Source of the DNA: Affinundibacterium nitidum
GTDB lineage: Bacteria > Pseudomonadota > Gammaproteobacteria > Burkholderiales > Burkholderiaceae_D
Direction: 5' to 3'
DNA length: 64,000 nucleotides
Assembly (NCBI RefSeq): GCF_014284155.1
Contig: NZ_JACOFZ010000008.1
Location: 62,001 to 126,000, forward strand
The position numbers were made by a program, and so were the translations under genes. Shown here piece after piece: positions 1-8,267 of this stretch. The notes under the pieces are model-generated. The model saw only the letters and a program-made list of their open reading frames with translations. It searched no databases and was not told the DNA's origin. How positions within the stretch are numbered: position 1 is the first letter of the stretch; each line of letters opens with the position of its first letter.

Positions 1-1
1 A

Positions 2-145
2 AAATTAGGCTTCGAACATGAAGGCCGCCGACGCCAGGTGTCATGGAAACGCGATCGCTTCGTTGATCTAGACTATTACGGCATACTTAATACGCATTTC
101 CGCAAGCTAGATATCTTCGCACACGTAAAAGAACTGGAATGTTGA
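2..145 (+). CDS. GNAT-family N-acetyltransferase, C-terminal fragment (cut by window edge)
   Basis: Frame 2 is open from the first base and ends at a TGA at 143-145, giving 47 residues. It begins KLGFEHEGRRRQ and continues to DLDYYGILN. The pattern LGF-x-x-EG followed by a basic stretch and an aromatic D-Y-Y segment is typical of the last strand and helix of RimJ/RimL-type GNAT acetyltransferases, which move an acetyl group from acetyl-CoA to an amine. The acetyl-CoA binding loop lies outside the window, so the substrate cannot be judged. It converges on the VOC gene with two bases between the stop codons. Confidence 0.6.
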   Translation, partial: KLGFEHEGRRRQVSWKRDRFVDLDYYGILNTHFRKLDIFAHVKELEC

Positions 146-147
146 GA

Positions 148-969
148 CTATTGGTGTTGACGTAGCTGAAAAATATTCCCTTCAGGGTCTAAGCCATTGC
201 AATATCGATAGCCGGGCGCTTCCCACACTTGTTCCGCAATACTTCCACCCCACTCCACCGCCACGTCACGGGCATGACTTAAATCACGCACGCTGAAGAA
301 AAATTTGAGGGCGCTGTCTTCACGCGGCACCGGTGGTGATTGGATTTCAATATCAACCGCATATGCACTAGGTATGGCGTGAATGACGACTTGTAATCCA
401 GCTCCTTGCAAGACAAGCAAACCGTGCTCTGGTTGAGACTGTTCGGGACATTCAGTTAATTGCAAAACAGCCGCATAAAACTGTACGAGACACTGCGCAT
501 CTTTGGCATAAATCATGACGCCTGCGTTCACGACAGCAGCGTGACTTGGTATCGACGGCACAAATTCCACACTTTCTGACATCTTACCGACACGCAAAAA
601 ACAAGCGTAAGTAAGCGCAGCTGCACGACGTAGTTCTTCCCACAACGCCTCTGCTTGAATCAATTCTAAACTAGGCAGTGGCTGCGGCAAGCGAGGATGC
701 AACCCAGACCAAACTGTTTGAAATTTTTCAATCGCCTGCAATTCGTCTGTCGAGAAAACCGGCGCTTTGAAACTCTCGCGCCAATCGGGTCCAACCCAAT
801 CAGCCCATTGCTCAATGATCTCGGTCGGCACCTGAAGCTGAGGCGATTTCGCTTGATATCGACGTTGCTCAGCGAAAGAGGAGGCCACTTCCAAATAATC
901 GATCAACTGATTACGTACACGCTGCAATAAAACTTGCTCACTCGGGCGTATATGCGTGGTATTCATCAT
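148..969 (-). CDS. VOC/glyoxalase-like protein with an unassigned N-terminal region
   Basis: The protein has about 273 residues from the ATG at 969. An in-frame TTG at 1002 would add 11 residues; neither start has a convincing ribosome site. The last ~120 residues look like a vicinal-oxygen-chelate domain: AGVMIYAKDAQCLVQFYAAVL near the domain start and YRYCNGLDPEGNIFQLRQ at the end, matching the usual F-Y-x-x-xL and D-P-x-G-N-x-F-x-L patterns. Such domains usually bind a metal and may act in isomerisation, dioxygenation or antibiotic resistance; no substrate is evident. The N-terminal ~140 residues are helical-looking and I do not recognise them. It lies just downstream of the PilZ gene on the same strand. 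Confidence 0.6.
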   Translation of the reverse strand: MMNTTHIRPSEQVLLQRVRNQLIDYLEVASSFAEQRRYQAKSPQLQVPTEIIEQWADWVGPDWRESFKAPVFSTDELQAIEKFQTVWSGLHPRLPQPLPSLELIQAEALWEELRRAAALTYACFLRVGKMSESVEFVPSIPSHAAVVNAGVMIYAKDAQCLVQFYAAVLQLTECPEQSQPEHGLLVLQGAGLQVVIHAIPSAYAVDIEIQSPPVPREDSALKFFFSVRDLSHARDVAVEWGGSIAEQVWEAPGYRYCNGLDPEGNIFQLRQHQ

Positions 970-1008
970 TGAGAAAAGCGCGGTAGCAAGTACCAACGGC
1001 AAAAGAGA

Positions 1009-1347
1009 TTATTTAGAAGGAGCGCCAGCCCAGCTGTTAACCAAGTCATTATGCTGCGGCGGGATGTCGGAAATTTTCATACCAACGCGGTACTCGCTAC
1101 CGCTTAAGATGCAGTATAAAGCCATTCCCTTACAAACTACCTGTGTACGACGCGAAGCATCACGACGATCAGGTATCTCAATCATCATTTGAAAGGTGCC
1201 ACGTTCGGCCACGATTTGGGGGCAAAGAAATTGCACGCCACTTGACGAGAAATTAACTATTTTAATCGCAATGATCTTGCCTTGGCTGACTTGAATAGCG
1301 CCACGCCAAGTTACATTGATACGGGGAGCTGAACGAGCGTCACTCAT
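1009..1347 (-). CDS. PilZ domain protein (putative c-di-GMP receptor)
   Basis: A 112-residue protein that is essentially one PilZ domain. It has the two c-di-GMP binding signatures: R5-x-x-x-R9 near the N-terminus and N32-x-S34-x-x-G37 about 25 residues later, followed by beta-strand segments ending in EYRVGMKI. Proteins with both motifs generally bind cyclic di-GMP and change motility, secretion or exopolysaccharide output through a partner. The start is the ATG at 1347. It is followed closely by the VOC gene, possibly in one transcript, which does not reveal its output. Confidence 0.85.
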   Translation of the reverse strand: MSDARSAPRINVTWRGAIQVSQGKIIAIKIVNFSSSGVQFLCPQIVAERGTFQMMIEIPDRRDASRRTQVVCKGMALYCILSGSEYRVGMKISDIPPQHNDLVNSWAGAPSK

Positions 1348-1485
1348 ATAAAAACCGATTAAATTCTGCTAAGTAAATAAGTCTGAGACAAAGGGCAACC
1401 TGCCCATGTCGTCATTATGCCAAATTTTATCGGGAGTAGCGGGCTAGTACTCGCCAAATTGCCCCAATGAAACAATCTTCAACAC

Positions 1486-1923
1486 TTAATCTGCACTTGA
1501 ACCGCAAATGGCGTCTCGAACCTCAAACGAAAAATCGACATGACAGGCCAGATAATCAAGCGAAATCGCATGCAGATCATTCTTTAAGGCGTTTTCACTG
1601 ACATAGTCAGACTGTAGAAAAGCCTCGTAATCCTTTTTGTTCGCTATGCAGGCTTTGACTGCCTGTACATAAAATTCATGGGCAACAATGGCATTGAACT
1701 GAATCAGCATATCTTCAACATCCGCTAAAAAATTGCCGTTCATGTTATAGAAAAACTGGGCAAAGCCCCCTTGCCGCAGGTCATGATCAAAACGCGCCGC
1801 CAACAGCAAAAATAATTCTTTACCCGATTTTTCTAGAAATACCTCGCAATCAAAGCCTTTGCTCTGCTCGAACAATTCTTGCAAACGCTTCTTGCTTTCA
1901 TCAAGGATGATGTCAATTGGCAT
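1486..1923 (-). CDS. DUF4375 domain protein
   Basis: About 145 residues from the ATG at 1923. The segment QGGFAQFFYNMNG followed by a helix with HEFYVQAVKAC matches the DUF4375 pattern (N-G-G-F-x-Q-F-x-x-N-x-x-G), a family that includes the Neisseria DNA-mimic protein DMP19; DNA mimicry is not shown for this member. An in-frame TTG at 1974 directly follows the TAA of the upstream phosphoesterase gene and has AAGGAAGA in front of it, so translation coupled to that gene with a 17-residue longer product is possible. Function unknown. Confidence 0.6.
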   Translation of the reverse strand: MPIDIILDESKKRLQELFEQSKGFDCEVFLEKSGKELFLLLAARFDHDLRQGGFAQFFYNMNGNFLADVEDMLIQFNAIVAHEFYVQAVKACIANKKDYEAFLQSDYVSENALKNDLHAISLDYLACHVDFSFEVRDAICGSSAD

Positions 1924-1980
1924 GGCAAACCTGTGTATCGTTGCTATTTGAATGCGTTGGGCTTCCCACGCCAATCTTCC

Positions 1981-3717
1981 TTACTTCACCGATGGAGATT
2001 TAAAGTCAAACAAATTGAGCAAATCACCGATCGCTGGACGGTTTAATGGAACGTAGGGACTGTGTTTGTCGTGCTTAGGATTTGGAAGATTATCACGACT
2101 GCGCTGGCTTAAGGGTGACAGTTTCCAATTACGATTAATAAATTTAATGATCGAGGCGTGATCGTAATAGGTGTGATCGACATAACCACGTTTCGCGAAA
2201 GGTGACACGGCGATCAAGGGAATACGGGTACCATCTCCAAAAAAATCGATCAACTGTACATATCCAGAATCGTAATAGCCACCGCCTTCATCAAACGTGA
2301 CGAGGATCGCTGTCTCTTTCCACAGTTCAGGATTCGCTTGAACGCGTTCAACGATATCTTTCACTAGCTCGTCAAAGCTGGGTGCCGTCGCATAACCGGG
2401 GTGGCCGGAAAGGCTATCATAAGGGGCGACAAAGGAAACTGCAGGAAAGTTTTTCGCATCTTTGACATCGACGTAAAATTGACTCAAATCTTGCAATTTT
2501 TGGCGATCAGGCCCTGTCATTGTGGAAGTAAAGAAACTCGGCGTATCACACATAGCACAGTATTCTTTATCAGGATTTTTCCCGTCATTGCGACCACCGC
2601 TATACCATTTCCATGTAACACCGGCAGCACTCAATGAATCACCAATGTGTGGCATTGTCTGTGGTGGAATCACGAACTTGTCTTCACCGAGGGGCAGCAA
2701 GTCTCCCATTGGGTTATAACTAGGATCCATGTTATTCACCATATAGTAGGTATTCGGTGCGCAGTTGCCATCGTTAAATGCGCGATAAGGCAGCGACTTG
2801 AGCACCTTCATGATGCCCGTCACTCCAGCCTCAGTAGCATCCGCACATTTCACGTAGGTTCCGCCACGGTAACCATCTTCGGTGTACCAATTATTGGTAT
2901 TGGGCTGCGGGTCAGGATTCTCGATTTGTTTTTTTGGCGGCATGCCAGGTTTTCCTGCGTCGGTGTAGTAGGCCACATCCGCCGTCGCTAACGCGAAATA
3001 GTTGGCGGTCGTGCCGCCCATCACGGGTTGATGATGATTGTCGGAAATTGCATAACGATCAGCCAAGGCCTTGAAGTAGGGTGCGTCGCCACGCGCCATG
3101 TTATAGAAACCCATCGCGATCGCTCCTTGGTAGGTACGTCCTGGAGCAAAAGGTGCGGGAGCGTTACTTGGCCCTACTCCCACACTTTCTGCGGTCCAAA
3201 CAAATAGGTCATTCTTTCCACCATTGACTTGCTGCCACATTTGAAAGAAACGATGAACTGGATCTCCGGTATGTGCACCATAGCTCACATATTTGGTAAT
3301 CGGAAATGGTCCATTTGGCATAGCTGCTGGAAACCTTGCATCGGGAATATCACGACGCTGGCCGAATGCGCCTGCAGCATAGGGCTGGGGTAAGTGTTCA
3401 TAACGGCCAATGACTTCTGGAGTAGCTGAATATTGATGGAAGTTAGTCGCGATTTTTTGCGCTGACAATGCAAAATTCTTACCTGGTGAGCCATCGGCCT
3501 TCACAATCGACTTAGACAATAAATTATCAATCGTTTGACCTTTTTGGGGCTGATAGGTACCAAACAAATTATCAAAGGTTCGGTTCTCACCGACCACAAC
3601 GATAAGGTGTTTGATCGGTGTACTAGTAGAAACTTCCTTCGCGCTCTGTGCATGACTTTGTGATGCAATCATTACACTGCACAAAGCGTAGGAAATAAGC
3701 GTCAACGACTTATACAT
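1981..3717 (-). CDS. Secreted phosphoesterase (acid phosphatase / phospholipase C family)
   Basis: About 578 residues from the ATG at 3717, chosen because GGAG lies seven bases upstream and the product then begins with a clean signal peptide (MYKSLTLISYALCSVMIASQSHA, cleaved near QSA). The family signatures are present: GENRTFDNLFGTY at the start of the mature protein, TFDEGGGYYD, and HTYYDHASIIKFINRNW near the C-terminus, all of which supply metal and phosphate ligands in the PF04185 phosphoesterase family. Members hydrolyse phosphomonoesters or phospholipid head groups in the periplasm or outside; which one applies here is unclear. It follows the TonB receptor by 69 bases and is probably cotranscribed with it. 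Confidence 0.82.
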   Translation of the reverse strand: MYKSLTLISYALCSVMIASQSHAQSAKEVSTSTPIKHLIVVVGENRTFDNLFGTYQPQKGQTIDNLLSKSIVKADGSPGKNFALSAQKIATNFHQYSATPEVIGRYEHLPQPYAAGAFGQRRDIPDARFPAAMPNGPFPITKYVSYGAHTGDPVHRFFQMWQQVNGGKNDLFVWTAESVGVGPSNAPAPFAPGRTYQGAIAMGFYNMARGDAPYFKALADRYAISDNHHQPVMGGTTANYFALATADVAYYTDAGKPGMPPKKQIENPDPQPNTNNWYTEDGYRGGTYVKCADATEAGVTGIMKVLKSLPYRAFNDGNCAPNTYYMVNNMDPSYNPMGDLLPLGEDKFVIPPQTMPHIGDSLSAAGVTWKWYSGGRNDGKNPDKEYCAMCDTPSFFTSTMTGPDRQKLQDLSQFYVDVKDAKNFPAVSFVAPYDSLSGHPGYATAPSFDELVKDIVERVQANPELWKETAILVTFDEGGGYYDSGYVQLIDFFGDGTRIPLIAVSPFAKRGYVDHTYYDHASIIKFINRNWKLSPLSQRSRDNLPNPKHDKHSPYVPLNRPAIGDLLNLFDFKSPSVK

Positions 3718-3786
3718 ATAGGTTCTCCGAAAATGCAAACAGCTAAGCAAGCGCTTAGCTGTCGTCCTACCTCGACAAATAAAATA

Positions 3787-5988
3787 TTAGAGTTTTGCGC
3801 TCAAACTAATGAAGAACTGACGCGGAGCACCAGTCAACAAAGTTGCATACTCACCTTTTGGGTCGGACGCTACAAACCCATTTGAACCAATCGTGCTGTA
3901 GTACTGCTTGTTCATCAAATTGGTGACGTTAAGTTGAACAGAAACGTCTTTCAAACCCGCAAATGATTTTTGCTTGTAACCAACAGCGAAATTGGATACC
4001 CAATATGCTGGAACGCTAGCATCATTCAAGTATGTGTAATAGCGCTCACCCGTGTACTTCGCACCCAATCGAGCAAACCATGCACCATCTTCAATGGCAA
4101 GCTCGGTATTGAACATCGTCTTTGGTGCATCGACAACTTGCTTTCCAGCGACAGCGACCACGACTTTGTCCAAATAATTGGATTTGTATTGAGAATCGTT
4201 GTAGGTGTAAGAATTAAACCAAGACCATTCCTTGGACAACTTCAAAATGCCGACTGCTTCCAAGCCATTGGTCGAGACTTTACCCACATTCACAAAGGTA
4301 TTTGGGCAACCGACGATACCTGGACAATTCGCCACATTCAATAAACGATCATCGAAATCAGCGTGGTACAAGGCTACGGACCCTTGGAAGTCGCTACGTT
4401 TAAAGCGATAACCCAAATCCAACGATGTCGAAGTTTCAGGCTTTAAGCTATTTACACTGGAGTTAAATGCGGTTTGAGACTGAGAAAATGGGCCACTCAC
4501 ACCAGGTTGAAATGCCCGCATATTTTCGGTGATAGACGCAAACAATTCATCGTCTTTCGTCACATTAAACTTCACCCCGACCTGAGGCAAAAAGGACTTT
4601 TTCGCTGTCAAATTTCCTGCCGCACGACTACCGACGACGTTCACCGACCCAATCTCGATCTTCGGTGTTTTGAAGCCAAAATTCAAAGCCAAAGCGCCGT
4701 TTAACAACTCCAAAGTATCTTGTACATAAAATTGGGTCGTCTTGGTATCAAAATTTTGTTTAAATCCCGTGTTAAACGGATCGCGTAAGAAGTAATTCGT
4801 ATCGCGGCCATCAACCGCGGCATAGAAATTACGCGTCAGTGTATGGTTACTATCTTCTACCCACACACCGGCTTTCAAGAAATTCGCGCCAGCGTCGATA
4901 TTGATATCACTAATGATGCCATTGCGTGAAATCGTGTATTCCGTGGTGCGGATCGAGATGGGTACACTAGCTGAAGTCGGTGTGTATGGTGTGTACCAAT
5001 GCCCTTGTCCTTCATTACTATGATGGTAAGCCACCGTTTTCCACTCGATTCCATCTGCCAAATTCAAACTCAATGTAGCACCCGCCAAACTATCCTTACG
5101 CAGACCGCTTCCTTGATAGTAAGCATCATCCAAGTTATTGACACCGCCGGTGTAAATACCTTTTGCAGCGTTGACGGCGCGGTTCCAATCGGGCGCATAG
5201 TTATCCCAGTCGTAACCCAAACGTTTCGTCATTTCCAAGGACATATCTTGGTAATCGACTTCTTTACGATCAGATGTATTCCAAAAAATACTCAAACGAG
5301 ATTCGCCCAAGTTCTGCACTAACTTTGCATTGAACTGATCTTGGTCTTGTCCGCCCGTGCCCTTCGTTTTCTCAGTGCGGTGGCGTGTTGCGCTCAGATA
5401 AAGTTTTGTGCCCGTACCAAACATGCCGGTATCAACACGCGCAAAAGTATGTGAAGTTTTATTACTACCGAAAGTCTGTTCACCTGTCAGTGCAAATTCT
5501 TCGCTCGGTTCAGACGAGAAAAATTGCACCGTACCACCGAGATTACTGCTTGCCGCCGTCGCCAGAGAACCTGCGCCTTGAGAGAGCGTGACACGACCAA
5601 TATTTTCAGTGGAGATAGCACGACTAATATGTAAGCCGTTGTTGTTGCCATAGCTCATATCTCCGAGAGGCACGCCATCGAGAGTAAAGCCCAATTGGTT
5701 CTGACTAAAGCCACGGATGCTAAAACGGCTGGACCACTCATAAGATCCAAAAGGGTCTGCCGACTGGAACGAAACTCCCGGTAATTTTTCCAAGGTTTTC
5801 AAAGGGCTTGTACCTGGCGTCGCCTGCACTAAGTCTTTACGCGTAATGTTTTGAACTTGACGGCTCTGACCTTCACCCAATACCGTCACTGTTTCAACTT
5901 TTCCATCATTATCTTCGGCCATTGCGACCATCGCGAAGGCTTGTAACAAGCAAAGACAAATCGGTTTCAATAAATATCTTGGTTTCAT
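3787..5988 (-). CDS. TonB-dependent outer-membrane receptor
   Basis: About 733 residues from the ATG at 5988, preceded by CGAGAAAACT and followed by a signal peptide ending near AMVAMA|EDN. A TonB-box-like ETVTVLG is followed by the plug domain (LKTLEKLPGVSFQSADPF, RFSIRGFSQNQLGFTLDGVPLGD, ATAASSNLGGTVQFFSS) and a long beta-barrel that ends in RQFFISLSAKL with the terminal aromatic/Leu signature. It should import a ligand across the outer membrane using TonB energy. The downstream secreted phosphoesterase and the upstream Pho-box-like repeat suggest a phosphorus-containing ligand; this is inference. An in-frame upstream extension to 6045 lacks a ribosome site. Confidence 0.9.
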   Translation of the reverse strand: MKPRYLLKPICLCLLQAFAMVAMAEDNDGKVETVTVLGEGQSRQVQNITRKDLVQATPGTSPLKTLEKLPGVSFQSADPFGSYEWSSRFSIRGFSQNQLGFTLDGVPLGDMSYGNNNGLHISRAISTENIGRVTLSQGAGSLATAASSNLGGTVQFFSSEPSEEFALTGEQTFGSNKTSHTFARVDTGMFGTGTKLYLSATRHRTEKTKGTGGQDQDQFNAKLVQNLGESRLSIFWNTSDRKEVDYQDMSLEMTKRLGYDWDNYAPDWNRAVNAAKGIYTGGVNNLDDAYYQGSGLRKDSLAGATLSLNLADGIEWKTVAYHHSNEGQGHWYTPYTPTSASVPISIRTTEYTISRNGIISDINIDAGANFLKAGVWVEDSNHTLTRNFYAAVDGRDTNYFLRDPFNTGFKQNFDTKTTQFYVQDTLELLNGALALNFGFKTPKIEIGSVNVVGSRAAGNLTAKKSFLPQVGVKFNVTKDDELFASITENMRAFQPGVSGPFSQSQTAFNSSVNSLKPETSTSLDLGYRFKRSDFQGSVALYHADFDDRLLNVANCPGIVGCPNTFVNVGKVSTNGLEAVGILKLSKEWSWFNSYTYNDSQYKSNYLDKVVVAVAGKQVVDAPKTMFNTELAIEDGAWFARLGAKYTGERYYTYLNDASVPAYWVSNFAVGYKQKSFAGLKDVSVQLNVTNLMNKQYYSTIGSNGFVASDPKGEYATLLTGAPRQFFISLSAKL

Positions 5989-6082
5989 AGTTTTCTCGAA
6001 ATTTTGTATTGTTGTAGGGCTTAGGCTCGCAAGCCGCGCTGTCAAGTCATTCGCTGAGACACGGTGGAGGCGAGCGCATCTT

Positions 6083-6111
6083 ATGAAAATGTTGTGACCG
6101 AAGAATTACAG
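6083..6111 (-). promoter_or_regulatory. Candidate Pho box upstream of the TonB receptor-phosphoesterase genes
   Basis: Read on the minus strand, three seven-base units repeat every 11 bases: CTGTAAT, CGGTCAC and TTTTCAT, separated by TCTT and AACA. The E. coli PhoB site is CTGTCAT repeated every 11 bases with A/T-rich four-base spacers, so the first two units match at six of seven positions each. The orientation faces the receptor gene, about 95 bases upstream of its ATG. No strong -10 element follows at the expected distance. Confidence 0.4.
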
Positions 6112-6288
6112 TCTCTAGAAGTGAATCTCTATGAAATGTCATAGCGAGGTCATAAGATTTCGTTAGTAAGGTGTGGTGAACAGTCGATCGATTTCATTCA
6201 CGTTCTTAGGATTTTTCCCGCATAATGTTGCTATCTATCGTGGTCCAGCAATGACCACTACAAGAACAAAAATGAAAGAAATTGACTT

Positions 6289-6963
6289 ATGAGTGAAATC
6301 GACACCCCATCGAATTTATTGTCCGCAGTTGAGATCCGCGTACTGGGTGCGCTTGCAGAAAAAGAAGCCACTACGCCCGACAACTATCCTATGTCTTTGA
6401 ACGGCTTAGTCAGTGCCTGCAATCAGCTCACTAGCCGCGACCCCGTGATGAATCTCTCTGAGGCCGAGATTAGCGAAGCGCTCGATCAATTGGTGCAAAA
6501 GAAGCTAGCCAGCGTGATTCATCAAGCTGGAGCGCGTGTCGCGAAGTACGAACACAAGATGCGCGTGAAATGGATGTTGGAGCAAAACAAGCTCGCTGTG
6601 CTCACGGTATTGATGCTGCGCGGCTGGCAAACTGCTGGGGAAATCCGTACCCGCGTCGGCCGTCTACATGAATTCGCGTCAGTGGCGGAAGTAGAACAAT
6701 GCCTAGACTTTTTGATCGATAAATATCCACCTGTCGTAGCGCGTTTGCCGATAGCACCGGGCACCAAAGAGCCACGTTACGCACATTTACTCTCGGGCGA
6801 TGAATCAAGTTTGAATCTAGAATCCTTGAACAACGTAAGCCACGCAGCTTCTAGCCATAACAAAGACCGCATCGCGCAGTTGGAAGAAGAAGTACAAAGC
6901 TTGCGCGCACAAGTACAAGACTTACAGACACAGTTTGCGGAATTCAAAAAGCAGTTTGAATGA
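6289..6963 (+). CDS. yceH: YceH/DUF480 family protein
   Basis: A 224-residue protein starting MSEIDTPSNLLSAVEIRVLGALAEKEATTPDNYPMSLN. The segments RVLGALAEKE-x-TTPDNYP-x-SLN, ACNQ-x-TSRDPVM and AVLTVLMLRGWQTAGEIRTR are the hallmarks of the DUF480 family, which is built of two winged-helix domains. The C-terminal ~30 residues (RIAQLEEEVQSLRAQVQDL) form a coiled coil. The biochemical function of the family is not established. It is divergent from the TonB receptor operon and converges with the ape1-like gene, with an 11-base-pair hairpin between them. Confidence 0.88.
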   Translation: MSEIDTPSNLLSAVEIRVLGALAEKEATTPDNYPMSLNGLVSACNQLTSRDPVMNLSEAEISEALDQLVQKKLASVIHQAGARVAKYEHKMRVKWMLEQNKLAVLTVLMLRGWQTAGEIRTRVGRLHEFASVAEVEQCLDFLIDKYPPVVARLPIAPGTKEPRYAHLLSGDESSLNLESLNNVSHAASSHNKDRIAQLEEEVQSLRAQVQDLQTQFAEFKKQFE

Positions 6964-6980
6964 GCGCTGCTCATTTTGTC

Positions 6981-7018
6981 GCTAATTACTGCGGCAATCG
7001 ATCCCGTCAGTAATTAGC
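6981..7018. terminator. Hairpin between convergent yceH and ape1-like genes
   Basis: GCTAATTACTG at 6981-6991 pairs perfectly with CAGTAATTAGC at 7008-7018 around a 16-base loop. It lies between two convergent genes and overlaps the ape1-like stop codon. There is no clear T-run, so termination is inferred from position. Confidence 0.4.
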
Positions 7019-8267
7019 GCTTCGGACGGCTCTTCTGATATTTACTCATCAAGGCTTCAAAGAAAGCATTGCCACCTTGGGCATATCCTTCCTCAGTGAA
7101 ATGGACGTAGTCGGGGCGACCCAATGGTGGGTTGGCGTCGACAAAGCGCTGCATAGAACAACGTCCGCCCATCGCCGCTTCCCAACTCCAAAACAAAAGA
7201 TGCTCGCTAATCGCGACATCTTGCTGAATATTTTGTACCGTCTTTAAACCGGCAGGCAGACGATAACGACAGCCTACATTTTCACCCGCGCCTTTTTTCT
7301 TGGCCGAGTTCGGTGCGCCGATTAAGAGTATGGCCGCATCAGGGGCTGCGGCGCGCAATTGGCGTATGGTGTTTTGTAGTTCTTGCTTATACAAATCAAA
7401 ATCTGGATTTGGATCAAAGGCCTCATTGGTACCATAGGCAAGTACGATCAGACTTGGGCGTCGCCATTGCAATTGCTCGCGCACTGCTTCGGTTTGCCAA
7501 CGCGCAATGACACGTTGAGTGGCGCCAACGATCCCGAGTGAATCGACGGTAACGCCTGGCGCTAAAGTATCGATAATAATCGCGCCAAGTTCAGGCGGAT
7601 TATGTTCAGCACGCAAAGTGAAACTATTCAAATCGATAGCGCTGCCCATGACATACGTTGATTGCCAATTCGACGTGAGTGGTGGCAGCAAGTCGCGCAC
7701 TTCACCGTCGGGAAAACTCAGCTTCCATCCCCCTGAGGCATCATCATTATTGCGCCGCGTCCAAATTGTGACACGCTGCAAACCAAAGAGTGGCTGTTTA
7801 GGAACGATCTCGATCGAAGCACCAGGGTCAGGTTGATTCGCAAATCCACCCAATGGAAAGTTCTCAGGGTTATTGCGACTAACACGAGTTTTCCAATTAC
7901 CATTCATACGCATCAAAACTTGCGCCGAACGTTGATTTTTGATGTAGCCTGGCGATAGCCAACCTATGCCCGCGTTACCAAAACGCTTTTGCATTTGTTC
8001 GCGATAAGCTTGGGTAAAATAATCGCCACCCGTATGCGAATCACCAAGCTGCATAATGTGCACAACTTCGCTACCTTCTTTACGTTCTAAAGCAGCCAAC
8101 TGACGCCATAAACGCGAGGCATTCGGGTCACCATAATCGTGAACCGCAGCGCCCGCGCTCGCTACCTCTGGTGTCATCGCCAAACTCAATGCGGTAAGGC
8201 TAATCGCAAACAAACCTCTGAGTGGTTCGATCTTAGTCAAACTTGACAATGTATTGGATAAGATCAT
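7014..8267 (-). CDS. ape1: SGNH hydrolase resembling peptidoglycan O-acetylesterase Ape1
   Basis: A 417-residue exported protein: a hydrophobic N-terminal segment ends near EVASAGA. SGNH blocks are present as QLGDSHTGGD with the nucleophile S77, YGTNE (N281) and D386-Y-V-H389, giving the Ser-Asp-His triad. The GDSHT form of block I and the ~200-residue insertion between blocks I and III are as I know them from Ape1, which removes O-acetyl groups from MurNAc so lytic transglycosylases can act. Its ATG overlaps the end of the patB-like gene by four bases, and an MBOAT gene precedes both, matching the known patA-patB-ape1 order. The exact substrate is inferred from this order. Confidence 0.68.
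   Translation of the reverse strand: MILSNTLSSLTKIEPLRGLFAISLTALSLAMTPEVASAGAAVHDYGDPNASRLWRQLAALERKEGSEVVHIMQLGDSHTGGDYFTQAYREQMQKRFGNAGIGWLSPGYIKNQRSAQVLMRMNGNWKTRVSRNNPENFPLGGFANQPDPGASIEIVPKQPLFGLQRVTIWTRRNNDDASGGWKLSFPDGEVRDLLPPLTSNWQSTYVMGSAIDLNSFTLRAEHNPPELGAIIIDTLAPGVTVDSLGIVGATQRVIARWQTEAVREQLQWRRPSLIVLAYGTNEAFDPNPDFDLYKQELQNTIRQLRAAAPDAAILLIGAPNSAKKKGAGENVGCRYRLPAGLKTVQNIQQDVAISEHLLFWSWEAAMGGRCSMQRFVDANPPLGRPDYVHFTEEGYAQGGNAFFEALMSKYQKSRPKR

Noticed and set aside
6136-6153. Plus-strand direct repeat ATGTCAT-N4-AGGTCAT as a Pho box for yceH
   Set aside because: It faces yceH, for which phosphate control is not expected, and the minus-strand repeat at 6083-6111 matches better and faces the receptor.
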